Part shown: positions 15,668 through 24,720 of the stretch, piece after piece
How positions within the stretch are numbered: the stretch's first letter is position 1
Layout: each line of letters opens with the position of its first letter
Source of the DNA: Amycolatopsis circi
Lineage (GTDB): Bacteria > Actinomycetota > Actinomycetes > Mycobacteriales > Pseudonocardiaceae
NCBI RefSeq assembly: GCF_003385235.1
Contig: NZ_PQIA01000014.1
Coordinates: 62,001-126,000, forward strand
DNA: 64,000 bases
Reading direction: 5' to 3'
Made by a program: the position numbers and the translations under genes
Notes under the pieces: generated by a model
Seen by the model: only the letters and a program-made list of their open reading frames with translations
What the model was told of the DNA's origin: nothing
Database searches by the model: none

Positions 15668-16689
15668 ACCGCCGCCAATTCCGGAACCTCGCCGCTCGGC
15701 ACCACAGCCTGGTGCTCCGGATGCCAGGCTACGATCACCTCGTCCCCCGGCCGATGCTCGTGCGCGACCCCGGCCGACAACACCGCACAACCGCGCGCAC
15801 CGTCGGAATACCGCAACCAGATCCGCGTGTGATCGCCGACGTACACGATGTCGGTCACCTGTGCGCTCGCCCGCTGGTGTCCACTCGGGACTGGCTCCTC
15901 GGGAGGATGCAGCGTCAACCGTTCCGGCCGCACGATCGTCACCTCCCCCGGCGTGAGCGACAGCGCGTTGGATTCTCCGATGAACTGTGCGACGAATAAC
16001 GTCTCCGGCCGTTCGTACAGTTCCTCCGGCGTGCCGACCTGTTCGATCCGGCCGTCGTTGAACACCGCGATCCGGTCCGACAGCGTAAGCGCTTCCTGCT
16101 GATCATGCGTCACGAAGAGGAACGTCATCCCCAATTCTCGGTGCATCCGCGCGATTTCGCGCTGCAGCTGATCGCGCAGCTTCTTGTCCAGCGCGCCCAG
16201 CGGCTCGTCCATCAGCAACGCACGCGGTTCGTACACCACCGCACGCGCCAGCGCGACGCGCTGCTGCTGACCGCCGGAAAGCTGACGCGGCAACCGATCC
16301 CGCACCGCCGACAGCCCGACCAGCTCCAGCACCGCGTCCACCCGCCGCTCGATCTCGACCTTGGGCACCTTCCGCTGGCTCAGTCCAAAAGCGACATTGC
16401 GCGCCACCGACATGTGCGGGAACAGCGCGTACTGCTGGAAAACCACGCCGAGGTTCCGCCGGTGCGGTTTGAGCCGCGAGATCTCCTGACCGTCCACAGT
16501 GATCGATCCGGCCGTCAGCGGGGTGAACCCGGCGATCATCGACAGCATGGTCGTCTTGCCCGAACCGGACGGGCCGAGGAAGGTCATGAACTCGCCGTCG
16601 GCGATGTGCAGCGAAACGTCGTCCACGGCGGACCGGTCGACGCCGGGGTACGCCTTCGTCACGTGGGCGGTCGCGATTCCGTCAGTCAT
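15664..16689 (-). CDS. ABC transporter ATP-binding protein, PotA-like
   Basis: This protein has 341 residues. Walker A is GPSGSGKTTM (about 39-48), Q-loop VVFQQYALFPHMSV, signature LSGGQQQRVALARA (about 138), Walker B LLMDEPLGALD and H-loop VTHDQQEALTLSDR. A C-terminal TOBE domain (about 245-341) follows EVTIVRPERLTL. It is the energising subunit of a spermidine/putrescine-type (MOI/CUT1-like) importer with the two permeases and binding protein upstream. It overlaps both neighbours by 4 bases. Confidence 0.95.
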   Translation of the reverse strand: MTDGIATAHVTKAYPGVDRSAVDDVSLHIADGEFMTFLGPSGSGKTTMLSMIAGFTPLTAGSITVDGQEISRLKPHRRNLGVVFQQYALFPHMSVARNVAFGLSQRKVPKVEIERRVDAVLELVGLSAVRDRLPRQLSGGQQQRVALARAVVYEPRALLMDEPLGALDKKLRDQLQREIARMHRELGMTFLFVTHDQQEALTLSDRIAVFNDGRIEQVGTPEELYERPETLFVAQFIGESNALSLTPGEVTIVRPERLTLHPPEEPVPSGHQRASAQVTDIVYVGDHTRIWLRYSDGARGCAVLSAGVAHEHRPGDEVIVAWHPEHQAVVPSGEVPELAAV

Positions 16690-17504
16690 GATTGCTCTTT
16701 TCGGCGCAAAAAGGCGGGGACGAACAGCAGGACGGTGGTGAACACGACGATCAGGCTCGACGCGGCGGCGATCGTCGGGTCGATTTCCAGCACGATCGAT
16801 TCGTACATCTTCACCGGCAGCGTCTTGATCGCGGGCGTCTGCAGGAACAACGCGACCACGACCTCGTCGAACGACGTGGCGAAGGCGAACACGAAGCCGG
16901 ACAGCACCCCGGGCGCGATGATCGGGAGCACGACCTTGCGCAGAGTCGTGAACCGAGGCGCGCCGAGGCTGGCCGCGGCTTTCTCCATGATCGGGTCGTA
17001 GCCCGCCAGGCTGGTCTGCACCGACGTGAGCACGAACGGCAGCCCCAGCACCGCGTGCGCCAGCACGAAACCGAGCATCGTGCCGTTCAGCTGCCAGCGC
17101 AGGAAAACCCCGTAAATCGCGACGGCGACGACGATGCCGGGCAGGATCATCGGAGCCATCAGGAGCTGCCGGATCACTCCCCTGCCCCGGCGCATCCGGT
17201 CCAGCGCGAGCGCGGCCGCCACGCCGAGCACGGTCGCCAGTACGGCGGCGAGCACCCCGACCTGGACCGAGTTCGCCAACGCGGCCAGCCATTGCTTGCT
17301 GGTGAAGAACTCCGCGTACCAGTGCCACGACCAGTTCTTCGGCGGGAACTCGAACGTCGAGCCCGCGCCGAAGCTCATCGGGATCACCACGAGCGTCGGC
17401 GCGACGAGCACGAACGCGACGAGGACGACCCACACGCGCAGGCCCCAGCCGAGGCTCCGCTGCCGCACCGCGGCGGCCCTGCTGATGGACGGATTGTCAG
17501 CCAC
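16686..17504 (-). CDS. ABC transporter permease, PotC-like
   Basis: The GTG at 17504 gives 272 residues; GGAGG lies eight bases upstream and the start overlaps the previous gene by 8 bases. A longer in-frame start at 17525 is less well supported. Six TM helices are visible, with the cytoplasmic EAA loop as KAAASLGAPRFTTLRKVVLPIIAPGVLSG (about 172-200), the contact site for the ATPase. It pairs with the PotB-like permease to form the channel. Confidence 0.93.
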   Translation of the reverse strand: MADNPSISRAAAVRQRSLGWGLRVWVVLVAFVLVAPTLVVIPMSFGAGSTFEFPPKNWSWHWYAEFFTSKQWLAALANSVQVGVLAAVLATVLGVAAALALDRMRRGRGVIRQLLMAPMILPGIVVAVAIYGVFLRWQLNGTMLGFVLAHAVLGLPFVLTSVQTSLAGYDPIMEKAAASLGAPRFTTLRKVVLPIIAPGVLSGFVFAFATSFDEVVVALFLQTPAIKTLPVKMYESIVLEIDPTIAAASSLIVVFTTVLLFVPAFLRRKEQS

Positions 17505-18378
17505 GGTCGGCACCTCCAGCCGCACTGGTGCCCAGCGGCGCGGCCACGCGGCTGAGCACGGCGAGCACCACGAGCGTGAGGACCAGCAGGATCGTCCCGA
17601 GCGCGCCGGCGCCCGCGAAGTCGAGCAGGTCGTTGACCTGGGTGCCGATCACCTGCGCGACCAGCGCCTGCTGCGGCGTGCCGAGCAGCGCCGGGGTGAT
17701 GTAGAAGCCGAGCGACATGATGAACACCACCGACACCCCGGCCAGCACGCCCGGCATCGACAGCGGCACGTACACCTGCAGGAACGCCACCGGACGCCGC
17801 GCGCCGAGGCTGCCCGCCGCGTGCAGCAGGCTGCGGTCGATGCTGAGCATCGAACTTTGCAGCGGCAGCACCATGAACGGCAGCATCACCTGCACCATCG
17901 CGACCGTCACGCCGGCCACCGAACCCAGCAGCACGACCCCGTCGATGCCGATCGCCGACAGCGTTTTCTCGATGACGCCGCCGCGCTGTTCGAGCACGTA
18001 CCAGGCGAAGTTGCGCGCCATCAGGCTGGTCCAGAACGGCATCAGGACCAGCAGCGTCAGCACCGTCCGGGCGCGGCGGCCGACGAGCGTCATCGCGTAG
18101 GCGTAGGGATACGCGATGACGAGCGTGGCCGCGGTGATGATCAGCGCGGTCCGCAAAGTCCGCAGCAGCACGCGGATCTGCACCTCGTCGCCGAGCACCG
18201 CCAGGTAATTGCCGACCCCGAACGACGGTTCGGTGAAGCTGCGCCACAAAATCACGGCCAGCGGGTAGAAGAAGAACACCAGCACCACCGCCGCCGCGGG
18301 GAGCAGCAGCCACGAAGTCCGCCGCTTTTCGCGCCCGGCCTGCGGCAAAGCCGGGGGGCGGGTCGCCACGGCGGTCAT
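17497..18378 (-). CDS. ABC transporter permease, PotB-like
   Basis: This 293-residue protein starts at ATG 18378, which overlaps the binding-protein stop (ATGA). It has a basic N-terminus, a first TM helix LLLPAAAVVLVFFFYPLAVILWRSF, five further TM helices and the EAA loop HAAGSLGARRPVAFLQVYVPLSMPGVLAG (about 200-228). PotB-type permeases carry this longer periplasmic segment after TM1. Spermidine/putrescine or other amine uptake is expected from family and gene order. Confidence 0.93.
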   Translation of the reverse strand: MTAVATRPPALPQAGREKRRTSWLLLPAAAVVLVFFFYPLAVILWRSFTEPSFGVGNYLAVLGDEVQIRVLLRTLRTALIITAATLVIAYPYAYAMTLVGRRARTVLTLLVLMPFWTSLMARNFAWYVLEQRGGVIEKTLSAIGIDGVVLLGSVAGVTVAMVQVMLPFMVLPLQSSMLSIDRSLLHAAGSLGARRPVAFLQVYVPLSMPGVLAGVSVVFIMSLGFYITPALLGTPQQALVAQVIGTQVNDLLDFAGAGALGTILLVLTLVVLAVLSRVAAPLGTSAAGGADRG

Positions 18379-19415
18379 CCGGTCGTCCAATCCGACCACG
18401 CCTTCACCAGCGCGGGCCGGTTCGCCGCCCAATAACGCACGTTGCTGAGCACTCGCAAGTCCTCCTTGCCCTCGCCCCAGATATCGAGCTGGCGGCCGAT
18501 CTCCGAACGGGTGGCGGGGGCGGCCGTGTTGGCCGGTCCCACGCCCGCCCGCGCGGCAAAGTCCGCCGCTTGCGCCGGTTGCGAGGCGAAGCGGATGAGC
18601 TTCTTCGCCTCCTCGGCGCGTGCCGTCCCCTTCGGCACCACGAGTACGTCCCAGGTCACCGGCACCGGGATGCCCGGCACCACCTTCCAGTTCGTCGCGC
18701 CCGTCTTGAGCAGCGAAAACGCCCGTGCGCTGACGATCAGCGCCATGTCCGCCTGTCCTCCGGCCATGCGCTGCTGCTGGTCGCCGTACGTACCGCTGAT
18801 GGACAGTTGCGGCCGGATCCGGTCGTACATCCGCAGCGCGCGGTGCATGTCGAGCGGATACAGCTTGTCTCGCGGCACGCCGTCGGCCAGCAGCGCGGCC
18901 TCGATGGTGCCGACGCTCGGATCGCCGCCGTAGATGATGCGGCGGCCGGGGAACTGTTTCGGGTCGAAGAAATCCGCGAGTTTCGTCGGCGGGTTCTTGC
19001 CGTAGACCTTCGAGTCGTACATCAGCATCATGCCGAAGAAGGCGTCCGGCACCCCGCAATCGGTGAGCGAGCCCTGCGGGAAGCCGGCGGCCTGCGCTCC
19101 CATGTCGACGGGTTCGAGCAGGCTTCCGCACACCGCGGCGGCGGCGGACGCGTCGGTGTCGACGACGTCCCAGGTCACCTTGCCCGCCTCGACCATCGCC
19201 TTGAGCTTGGCGTTGCTCGACGGGCCGTCGATGGTGACCGTGGTCCCGGTCTGCTTCTCGTACGGGTCGAGCCACGCGGCGCGCTGGCCCGCCTGGTACG
19301 CGCCTTGGCCGTAGGAGGCGAACACGAGCGAGTTCGGGCCGCCCTCGGAGATCGCGCAGCCGGCAGTGGCGAGCAGAAGCGCGGCGGACAACAGCGTCGG
19401 TATCCGGCGTCTCAT
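18375..19415 (-). CDS. Solute-binding lipoprotein, PotD-like
   Basis: This 346-residue protein starts at ATG 19415 behind GGAGGAG. The lipoprotein signal MRRRIPTLLSAALLLATAGCAI places the lipidated Cys at about residue 20. The mature part has the PotD/AfuA-type fold: LVFASYGQGAYQAGQRAAWLDPYEKQTGTTV, a hinge region WDVVDTDASAAAA, and RIRPQLSISGTYGDQQQRMAGGQADMALIV. It captures the substrate outside the membrane and delivers it to the permeases. The acidic pocket residues that bind polyamines could not be assigned, so another amine or a small cation is possible. Confidence 0.92.
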   Translation of the reverse strand: MRRRIPTLLSAALLLATAGCAISEGGPNSLVFASYGQGAYQAGQRAAWLDPYEKQTGTTVTIDGPSSNAKLKAMVEAGKVTWDVVDTDASAAAAVCGSLLEPVDMGAQAAGFPQGSLTDCGVPDAFFGMMLMYDSKVYGKNPPTKLADFFDPKQFPGRRIIYGGDPSVGTIEAALLADGVPRDKLYPLDMHRALRMYDRIRPQLSISGTYGDQQQRMAGGQADMALIVSARAFSLLKTGATNWKVVPGIPVPVTWDVLVVPKGTARAEEAKKLIRFASQPAQAADFAARAGVGPANTAAPATRSEIGRQLDIWGEGKEDLRVLSNVRYWAANRPALVKAWSDWTTG

Positions 19416-19426
19416 AGCTCCTCCGT

Positions 19427-20704
19427 TCAGCTCGCCGCGGCCGCGACGTGCTTGCACAGCACGTCGGCCAAAGTGTCGATCTGTTCCTCGGTGATCACCA
19501 GCGGCGGGGACAGCACGATGCTGGTCCCGGACGCGCGGACCACCACGCCGTCCGCCCGGCAGCCCGCCTGCACCGGCGCGGTGGGCTGGTCGGCGAACTC
19601 GATGCCGAGCATCAGGCCGACCCCGCGGACCTCGCGCACGTGCGGCAGTTCGGCGAGCGGGTCGAGCCGCGCGCGCAGCCGGGCGCCGAGGACAGTGGCG
19701 CGTTCGAGCAGGTTCTCCTTTTCGATGAGGTCGAGGTTCGCCAGCGCGACCGCCGCGCCGACGGGGTGGCCGTTGTAAGTGAAACCGTGCAGGAACGTCG
19801 CTCCTTCGGCGAGTTCGAGCACCCTCCGTCCAATGAGGACCGCACCCATCGGAATGTACCCGCTGGTGAGCCCTTTCGCGGTGACGATCATGTCCGGTTC
19901 GACGCCGAAGTGCTCGCTGCCGAACCAATGTCCGGTGCGACCGAACGCGGTCACGATCTCGTCCATGATCAGCAGAATCCCGTGTCGGCGCAGCACTTCC
20001 TGCACGCGCGGCCAGTAGCCCTCCGGCGGCGGAACCATCCCGCCGACGCCGAGCACCGGCTCCCCGATGAACGCGGCGATCCGGTGTGCGCCGATCTCCT
20101 CGATGCGCTTTTCCAGCTCCGCCACCAGAAGGTCAGTCGCATGTGGACCGTGCTCGAGGCCGTGCGGTTTGCCGAGCCATTCGACGTCCGGCAGCAGCGG
20201 ACCGTACCCGGCCCGCAGGCCCTCGATCCCGGTCGCGGCCAGCGAAGCGCCGCCCATGCCGTGGTAACCGCCGTGTCGCGCCAGCACCACCGTGCGCTCC
20301 GGAGAACCGGCGTGGTGGAAGGCGAGGCGGGCGAGTTTGATCGCGGTTTCGTTGCCCTCCGACCCGCCGTTGGTGAGGAAACCGCGTTCCATTCCGGACG
20401 GAGCGAGCGACAGCAGGCGTTCGGCGAGGCGGATCGACGGGGCGTTGGAGTAGTCGCCGAAGGACGAGTAGAACTCCAGCTTGCGGATCTGCTCGGCGGC
20501 GACGTCGGCGAGTTCGGCGCGGCCGTGGCCGACCGGGCACTGCCACAGGCCGCAGGTGCCGTCGATGTATTGGTTGCCTTCGGTGTCCCAGAGCAGCGCG
20601 CCCTCGCCGCGGTCGAGGACGAGCGGTTCGGCCGGGGCGCCGATGACGGTGTGCGGATGGATGAGGGTGCGCTGGTCGGCGGCGGGGAGGTCAGCGGTGG
20701 TCAA
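19427..20704 (-). CDS. Class III aminotransferase (omega-amino acid/diamine type)
   Basis: This PLP enzyme has 425 residues; the in-frame start is a TTG at 20704 with AAGGAA upstream. Family landmarks: [14 protein letters not shown] (about 50-63), [17 protein letters not shown] (phosphate-binding region, about 110), [57 protein letters not shown] with the Schiff-base Lys in TAKG (about 278), and [17 protein letters not shown]. It moves an amino group from an amine to pyruvate or 2-oxoglutarate, producing an aldehyde for the dehydrogenase encoded just upstream. Its gene lies 11 bases from the binding-protein gene. Confidence 0.93.
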   Translation of the reverse strand: MTTADLPAADQRTLIHPHTVIGAPAEPLVLDRGEGALLWDTEGNQYIDGTCGLWQCPVGHGRAELADVAAEQIRKLEFYSSFGDYSNAPSIRLAERLLSLAPSGMERGFLTNGGSEGNETAIKLARLAFHHAGSPERTVVLARHGGYHGMGGASLAATGIEGLRAGYGPLLPDVEWLGKPHGLEHGPHATDLLVAELEKRIEEIGAHRIAAFIGEPVLGVGGMVPPPEGYWPRVQEVLRRHGILLIMDEIVTAFGRTGHWFGSEHFGVEPDMIVTAKGLTSGYIPMGAVLIGRRVLELAEGATFLHGFTYNGHPVGAAVALANLDLIEKENLLERATVLGARLRARLDPLAELPHVREVRGVGLMLGIEFADQPTAPVQAGCRADGVVVRASGTSIVLSPPLVITEEQIDTLADVLCKHVAAAAS

Positions 20705-20728
20705 GGCGGATTCCTTTCGGGGAGCGGT

Positions 20729-22168
20729 TCAGAACCGCAGAGCGACAGCTTTGGTCTCGGTGTAGGCGTCGATGCCTTCGGCTCCGCCTTCGCGTTCCTG
20801 GCCGGAGTTCTTCTGGCCGCCGAACGGCAATTCCGGACGCACGGGCGCCGGGTCGTTGACGCCGAGCACGCCGAAGTCGAGCCGGTCGAGCGTGCGCCAG
20901 ATGCGGCGCAGATCGGTGCCGAACACGTAGGCGGCGAGGCCGTAATCGGTGGCGTTGGCCAGTTCGATCGCTTCGTCGTCGGTGCGGAAAGTGGCGACGG
21001 CGAGCACCGGGCCGAACGTTTCCTCGTGGCTGATGAGCATGTCCGGCGTGACGTCGACCAGCACGGTGGGCTCGAAGAAATGGCCTGGCAGCGCGGAATC
21101 CGTCCACCGGTTGCCGCCGACGAGCACGCGCGCGCCCTTGTCGACCGCGTCCGCGACCTGGTTCTCCACCTTCGTCAGCCCGGCCTCGTCGATCAGCGGC
21201 CCGATGCTGGTGCCCTCGGCGTCGCCCCGGCCGACCTTCAGCGCTGCGGTTTTCTTTTCGATCAAGGAAAGCAGGTCGTCGCGGACGCTTTCGTGGACGT
21301 ACAGCCGGTTCACCGCCGTGCAGCTCTGCCCGGCGTTGAAGAACTTCCCGGCGACGACTCCCGCCGCGGCGGCTTCGAGGTCGGCGTCCTCGAACACGAT
21401 CGCCGGCGAATGCCCGCCCATTTCGAGCGACGTGCGGCGGAGGACGTCGCCGGTCTGGCGCAGCAGGCCCAATCCGACTTCGGTGGAGCCGGTGAAGCTG
21501 ACCTTGCGCAGGCGGCGGTCGGCCAGCAGTTCGCCGACGAGTTCGGCGGGCCGGGTGGTGGTCAGCGACTGCAGCACGCCGTCGGGCAATCCAGTGTCCT
21601 GCACGATTTCCAGCAGCGCGGTGGCGATCAGCGGCGTTTGCTCGGCCGGTTTCGCGATGACCGGACAGCCGGCCGCAAGCGCGAGCCCCACCTTGCGGAT
21701 CAGCATGCTGGCCGGGAAGTTCCACGGCGTGATCGCGAGCACCGGGCCGACCGGCGCGCGCAGCACGAGCCCCGGACCGGCCGCGTTCGCCGGGGTGACC
21801 CGACCGTACGCGCGGCGGCCCTCCTCGGCGGCCCACTCCAGCATCCGGGCGGCCCCGGCCAGTTCGCCGTTCGCTTCGGCGAGCGGTTTCCCGTTCTCGC
21901 GGCTCAGCAGCGCGGCGAGTTCGCCTTGTCGCGCGCGGATTCCGGCGGCCGCGGCGCGGAGGTGTCCGCTGCGGGTCTCCGGGTCGGTGTCGGCCCAGCC
22001 GCGGGCGGCCTGCGCGGCCGCGGCCAGTGCGTCCCGCGCCTGATCGGGCCGCGCGTCGGCGGCCTGGCCGAGGACGGCGAGGCTCGCGGGATCGACGACG
22101 TCGAACGTCGCCGGGGCGGAATGCCAGCGGCCGTCGATCAGCAAGGTCGCGGCGGCGGTGTCGGGCAT
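20729..22168 (-). CDS. NAD(P)-dependent aldehyde dehydrogenase (succinate-semialdehyde type)
   Basis: This 479-residue protein is the first gene of the operon. Landmarks: PWNFPASMLIRKVGLALAAGCPVIAKPAEQTPL (cofactor Lys, about 140-175), FTGSTEVGLGLLRQ, general base in EMGGHSPAIVF (about 250; the usual ELGG is EMGG here), catalytic Cys in NAGQSCTAVNRLYV (about 284), and HEETFGPVLAV (about 380). It is closest in pattern to GabD-like semialdehyde dehydrogenases. With the aminotransferase it would oxidise an amine-derived aldehyde to an acid. A 23-bp palindrome lies about 50 bases upstream of the start. Confidence 0.94.
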   Translation of the reverse strand: MPDTAAATLLIDGRWHSAPATFDVVDPASLAVLGQAADARPDQARDALAAAAQAARGWADTDPETRSGHLRAAAAGIRARQGELAALLSRENGKPLAEANGELAGAARMLEWAAEEGRRAYGRVTPANAAGPGLVLRAPVGPVLAITPWNFPASMLIRKVGLALAAGCPVIAKPAEQTPLIATALLEIVQDTGLPDGVLQSLTTTRPAELVGELLADRRLRKVSFTGSTEVGLGLLRQTGDVLRRTSLEMGGHSPAIVFEDADLEAAAAGVVAGKFFNAGQSCTAVNRLYVHESVRDDLLSLIEKKTAALKVGRGDAEGTSIGPLIDEAGLTKVENQVADAVDKGARVLVGGNRWTDSALPGHFFEPTVLVDVTPDMLISHEETFGPVLAVATFRTDDEAIELANATDYGLAAYVFGTDLRRIWRTLDRLDFGVLGVNDPAPVRPELPFGGQKNSGQEREGGAEGIDAYTETKAVALRF

Positions 22169-22218
22169 CGGTACGCCTTTCGGGTCGGCGGGTTCGGGAT
22201 GCGCCGAGTCTGACCCCA

Positions 22219-22241
22219 AGGTGTTGATTAAGTCAACACCT
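22219..22241. promoter_or_regulatory. Operator of the amine operon
   Basis: Perfect 9-bp arms AGGTGTTGA and TCAACACCT flank a 5-base spacer, 51 bases upstream of the aldehyde dehydrogenase start. On the minus strand the palindrome contains a TTGACT that could serve as a -35 box, so a bound repressor would block transcription. It differs from the TetR site at 23006-23023, so a second regulator is implied. Confidence 0.6.
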
Positions 22242-22305
22242 AAATTTCGGCGAAAATCCCTGCCGCACAACAAAAACCGCACCGCTCTATCCCGCGCCTG
22301 GCGTC

Positions 22306-22360
22306 GTCCGTGAGGGGAACCCTGAGGGACTCTGAGTCCCTCAGGGTTCCCCTCACGGAC
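22306..22360. repeat. Palindromic intergenic repeat, family A (copy 1)
   Basis: This is a 55-bp element with 25-bp perfectly complementary arms (22306-22330 and 22336-22360) around a 5-base loop. The outer arm begins GTCCGTGAGGGGAACC. It lies between the TetR stop and the amine-operon operator and could terminate TetR transcription. Related copies lie at 30046, 41239, 45718, 49479 and 49541. Confidence 0.85.
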
Positions 22361-22425
22361 CCGCGCTGCCGGGGTGGGAGCGCTGCCGGGGTTGGAGCGG
22401 TGCCGGGGTCGGAGCGGTGCCGGGT

Positions 22426-22971
22426 TCAGCGAGCCACGGCGGCGAGCAGGCCACGCAGGGCTTCGAGCGCCGGACCCGGATCGACGTCCGGGTCCGCCGC
22501 CTGGTGCAGGAACATTCCGTCGAGGGCGTAGAAAACGAGCTGGGCCAGCCCGCCGTCGGCCGACAGTTCCTTGCCGACCGCGGCGAGATAGCCGTCGTAG
22601 AGCCGCCGGACGATCGGCCGCAATTCGGGCCGCCGCGCCGCTTCCACGACCAGCTGGTACTGGAACACTTGCAGATCCGCGCTGTCCCGGAAACGCTGGC
22701 GCACCTCGGGACCGTCCGCGTAGACGCCGGTGCGGGCCCCGATCAGGCCGTTTTCCGCGCTTTCCTCCAGCACGAGGTCCAAAGAGGACTGGAGGAGGTC
22801 GTCGATCGAGGAGAAATGGTGCTGGACCGCGCCGGTGGTGCAGCCCGCCGCCCGGGCGACCGCACGGTAGGTGAGACCGCGCAGCCCTTCCGAAGCGACC
22901 ACGCCGACCGCCGCCCGGCGCAGGGCGAGCTTCGTCCCGGTCGGGTCGTCCGGGGTTCCGGACCGGCTCAT
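22426..22971 (-). CDS. TetR/AcrR family transcriptional regulator
   Basis: ATG 22971 (GAGGAGG five bases upstream) gives 181 residues; a GTG two codons earlier would sit on the Shine-Dalgarno. The HTH spans about residues 15-60: ALRRAAVGVVASEGLRGLTYRAVARAAGCTTGAVQHHFSSIDDLL. The C-terminal part is helical (DLQVFQYQLVVEAARRPELRPIVRRLYDGYL). It sits just upstream of the amine operon on the same strand, but its own palindrome (23006-23023) differs from the operon's. It may therefore regulate itself and something outside this view. Confidence 0.9.
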   Translation of the reverse strand: MSRSGTPDDPTGTKLALRRAAVGVVASEGLRGLTYRAVARAAGCTTGAVQHHFSSIDDLLQSSLDLVLEESAENGLIGARTGVYADGPEVRQRFRDSADLQVFQYQLVVEAARRPELRPIVRRLYDGYLAAVGKELSADGGLAQLVFYALDGMFLHQAADPDVDPGPALEALRGLLAAVAR

Positions 22972-23005
22972 CCGCACCTCCTCGGCTTCGTTCGGGGTTC
23001 AAGCT

Positions 23006-23023
23006 ACATTACATCTGTAATGT
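23006..23023. promoter_or_regulatory. TetR autoregulatory operator
   Basis: ACATTACATCTGTAATGT is an 18-bp palindrome with 7-bp perfect arms, 35 bases upstream of the TetR start. The AT-rich core and dimensions are typical of AcrR-like sites. Confidence 0.65.
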
Positions 23024-23118
23024 CGGCTAGAGCTGCGTGGCCGACACCGGTGTTCCGGGCGGCAACTCGCGGGGAACAGCGATTTCCGGTCAGGCCTTTA
23101 CCGTGTCGCAGCGCCGAT

Positions 23119-23403
23119 TCAGCCGCGCTTCGAAGCCAACGCGGCGAGCACTCGCTCCCGGGTCGGCACGTCGAGCCGGCACGCGTCCCCCGCGACCGGC
23201 CCGGCCGTCCCCATCACGTCGAGGCCGTCGACCAGGATCGTCGGCGAGCGGTAGCGGCCGACGCGTTCGACGATCGTCGTGTCGAGGCCGCTCTCGGCGA
23301 GGCAGCCGGCCACCAGGGACCGGGCCGCCTCGGCGTTCGGGCAGTCCGGGGCGGTCAGCAGTTCCACCCGCGTCCCGCGGATCTCCGGCCCGGTCGCGCA
23401 CAT
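23119..23403 (-). CDS. Thioredoxin-fold protein (alkylmercury-lyase-associated type)
   Basis: This 94-residue protein has a short thioredoxin-like fold: strand VELLTAPDCPNAEAARSLVAGCLAESGL (about 12-39), then VERVGRYRSPTILVDGLDVMG (about 46-66, with the cis-Pro region) and GDACRLDVPTRERVLAAL. The active-site motif is D-CPN-A with only one Cys, so it is not a dithiol oxidoreductase. Proteins of this type are often annotated as alkylmercury lyase-related or glutaredoxin-like in actinomycetes. No mercury genes lie nearby. Its start has little Shine-Dalgarno support. Confidence 0.7.
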   Translation of the reverse strand: MCATGPEIRGTRVELLTAPDCPNAEAARSLVAGCLAESGLDTTIVERVGRYRSPTILVDGLDVMGTAGPVAGDACRLDVPTRERVLAALASKRG

Positions 23404-23583
23404 GTGTCCAGCGTAGGCGGAAATCGGTCCTTGACAATCCGCTTCCGGAAAAAGCTATGGTGGCCAAGGACGTCGAAAGCCACGGCCCGGTAGGTAGTCC
23501 GGGCGGCGCGCCGCGCTCGTACTCGCACCTTTCCGGTGCGTCCAGCACGTCCCCTTGCTCCGTGTCCAGAAGGGGAATTCGCT

Positions 23584-24720
23584 GTGCCTGGAAAACTTCG
23601 CGTCCTGATCATCGGCGCCGGTGTCGGCGGGCTCGCGCTCGCCCAGGGATTGCACCGTGCCGGGGTTGCCGTCACAGTCTGCGAACGTGATATCTCAACG
23701 GTCGGGCGACTGCAGGGGTACCGCCTGCGGATCGACTCCCACGGCCTCGACGCGCTCGACCGCCTGCTCCCTGCGAGGCTCAGCCAGGCGGTGTGGGATG
23801 CCAGTTCGACGCCGTCGCGTACCAACTACCTCAACGGGACGCCGCCCGAGGAGCCTGTCGAGCGCAATGTCTCGATCAACCGGCTGACGCTGCGCGAGAT
23901 CCTTCTGCACGGACTGGACGACGTCGTCGAGTTCGGCCGCGAGTGCACCGGATATCGCGTGGACGACACCGTCACCGCGACCTTCGCCGACGGATCGACC
24001 GCGTCCGCGGACGTCTTGGTCGCCGCCGATGGCGTGAATTCCGTGCTACGACGGCAATACCTGCCGCACGCGCGCGTGGTCGACACCGGCATCCGCATCA
24101 TGTACGGCCGCTTCCCGCTCACCCGCCAGACCGCCGAACTGATCCCCGACGAGTGGTTCGGGATCTACCACGGGCTCCTCGGCCCGGACCGCCTGCACGT
24201 CGGGATCGCCCCGGTCCACTCCCGGCGTCCGGCATCGCTGCCCGGCCTCACCGACACCAGCGACTACGTGATGTGCCTGCTCGCCGCCCGCACCGAACTG
24301 CTGCCGTATTCCGACGACGAACTCAGCGCCGCCACCGGCTGCCAACTGCGGGATATGACCGTTTCCTTGGCACGCCAGTGGAATCCGCAAGCGAGCGAAC
24401 TGCTGTCCCTCGCCGATCCCGAGACGTTGTTCCCCATCTTCATGCGCACCAGCGTGCCGATCGAGCCGTGGCCAACCACGTCCGTAACGCTGCTGGGCGA
24501 TGCGATCCACGCGATGAGCCCAGCGGTCGGCGTCGGAGCGAACACGGCTCTGCGCGACGCCGAACTGCTCGCCGCGAAGCTCACCGAGGCCGGTACCGAT
24601 CCTCTTCCGGCGCTGCGGGAGTACGAGACGGCGATGATCGGCTACGGCTTCGACGCGGTCCGGACGTCCGCGAAGTTCGGGGCGCTGCGGATGGGCCAGC
24701 CCCCGCTCACGCAGGCTTGA
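23584..24720 (+). CDS. FAD-dependent monooxygenase (PHBH fold)
   Basis: GTG 23584, with AAGGGGA upstream, opens a 378-residue flavoprotein. The dinucleotide motif is VLIIGAGVGGLALAQGLHRAGVAVTVCERD (about 6-35), followed by the DG fingerprint VLVAADGVNSVLRRQYLPHA (about 143) and GD motif LLGDAIHAMSPAVGVGANTALRDAELLAAKL (about 303-335). It resembles FAD_binding_3 aromatic or antibiotic hydroxylases that need NAD(P)H and oxygen. The gene has no partners, and its last 14 bases overlap the convergent GNAT gene. Substrate unknown. Confidence 0.9.
   Translation: MPGKLRVLIIGAGVGGLALAQGLHRAGVAVTVCERDISTVGRLQGYRLRIDSHGLDALDRLLPARLSQAVWDASSTPSRTNYLNGTPPEEPVERNVSINRLTLREILLHGLDDVVEFGRECTGYRVDDTVTATFADGSTASADVLVAADGVNSVLRRQYLPHARVVDTGIRIMYGRFPLTRQTAELIPDEWFGIYHGLLGPDRLHVGIAPVHSRRPASLPGLTDTSDYVMCLLAARTELLPYSDDELSAATGCQLRDMTVSLARQWNPQASELLSLADPETLFPIFMRTSVPIEPWPTTSVTLLGDAIHAMSPAVGVGANTALRDAELLAAKLTEAGTDPLPALREYETAMIGYGFDAVRTSAKFGALRMGQPPLTQA

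Noticed and set aside
19448-22213. A 921-codon open frame on the plus strand
   Set aside because: It is antisense to the aminotransferase and aldehyde dehydrogenase genes, with low-complexity Arg/Gly/Gln content and no domain; long antisense frames are expected in GC-rich coding DNA.
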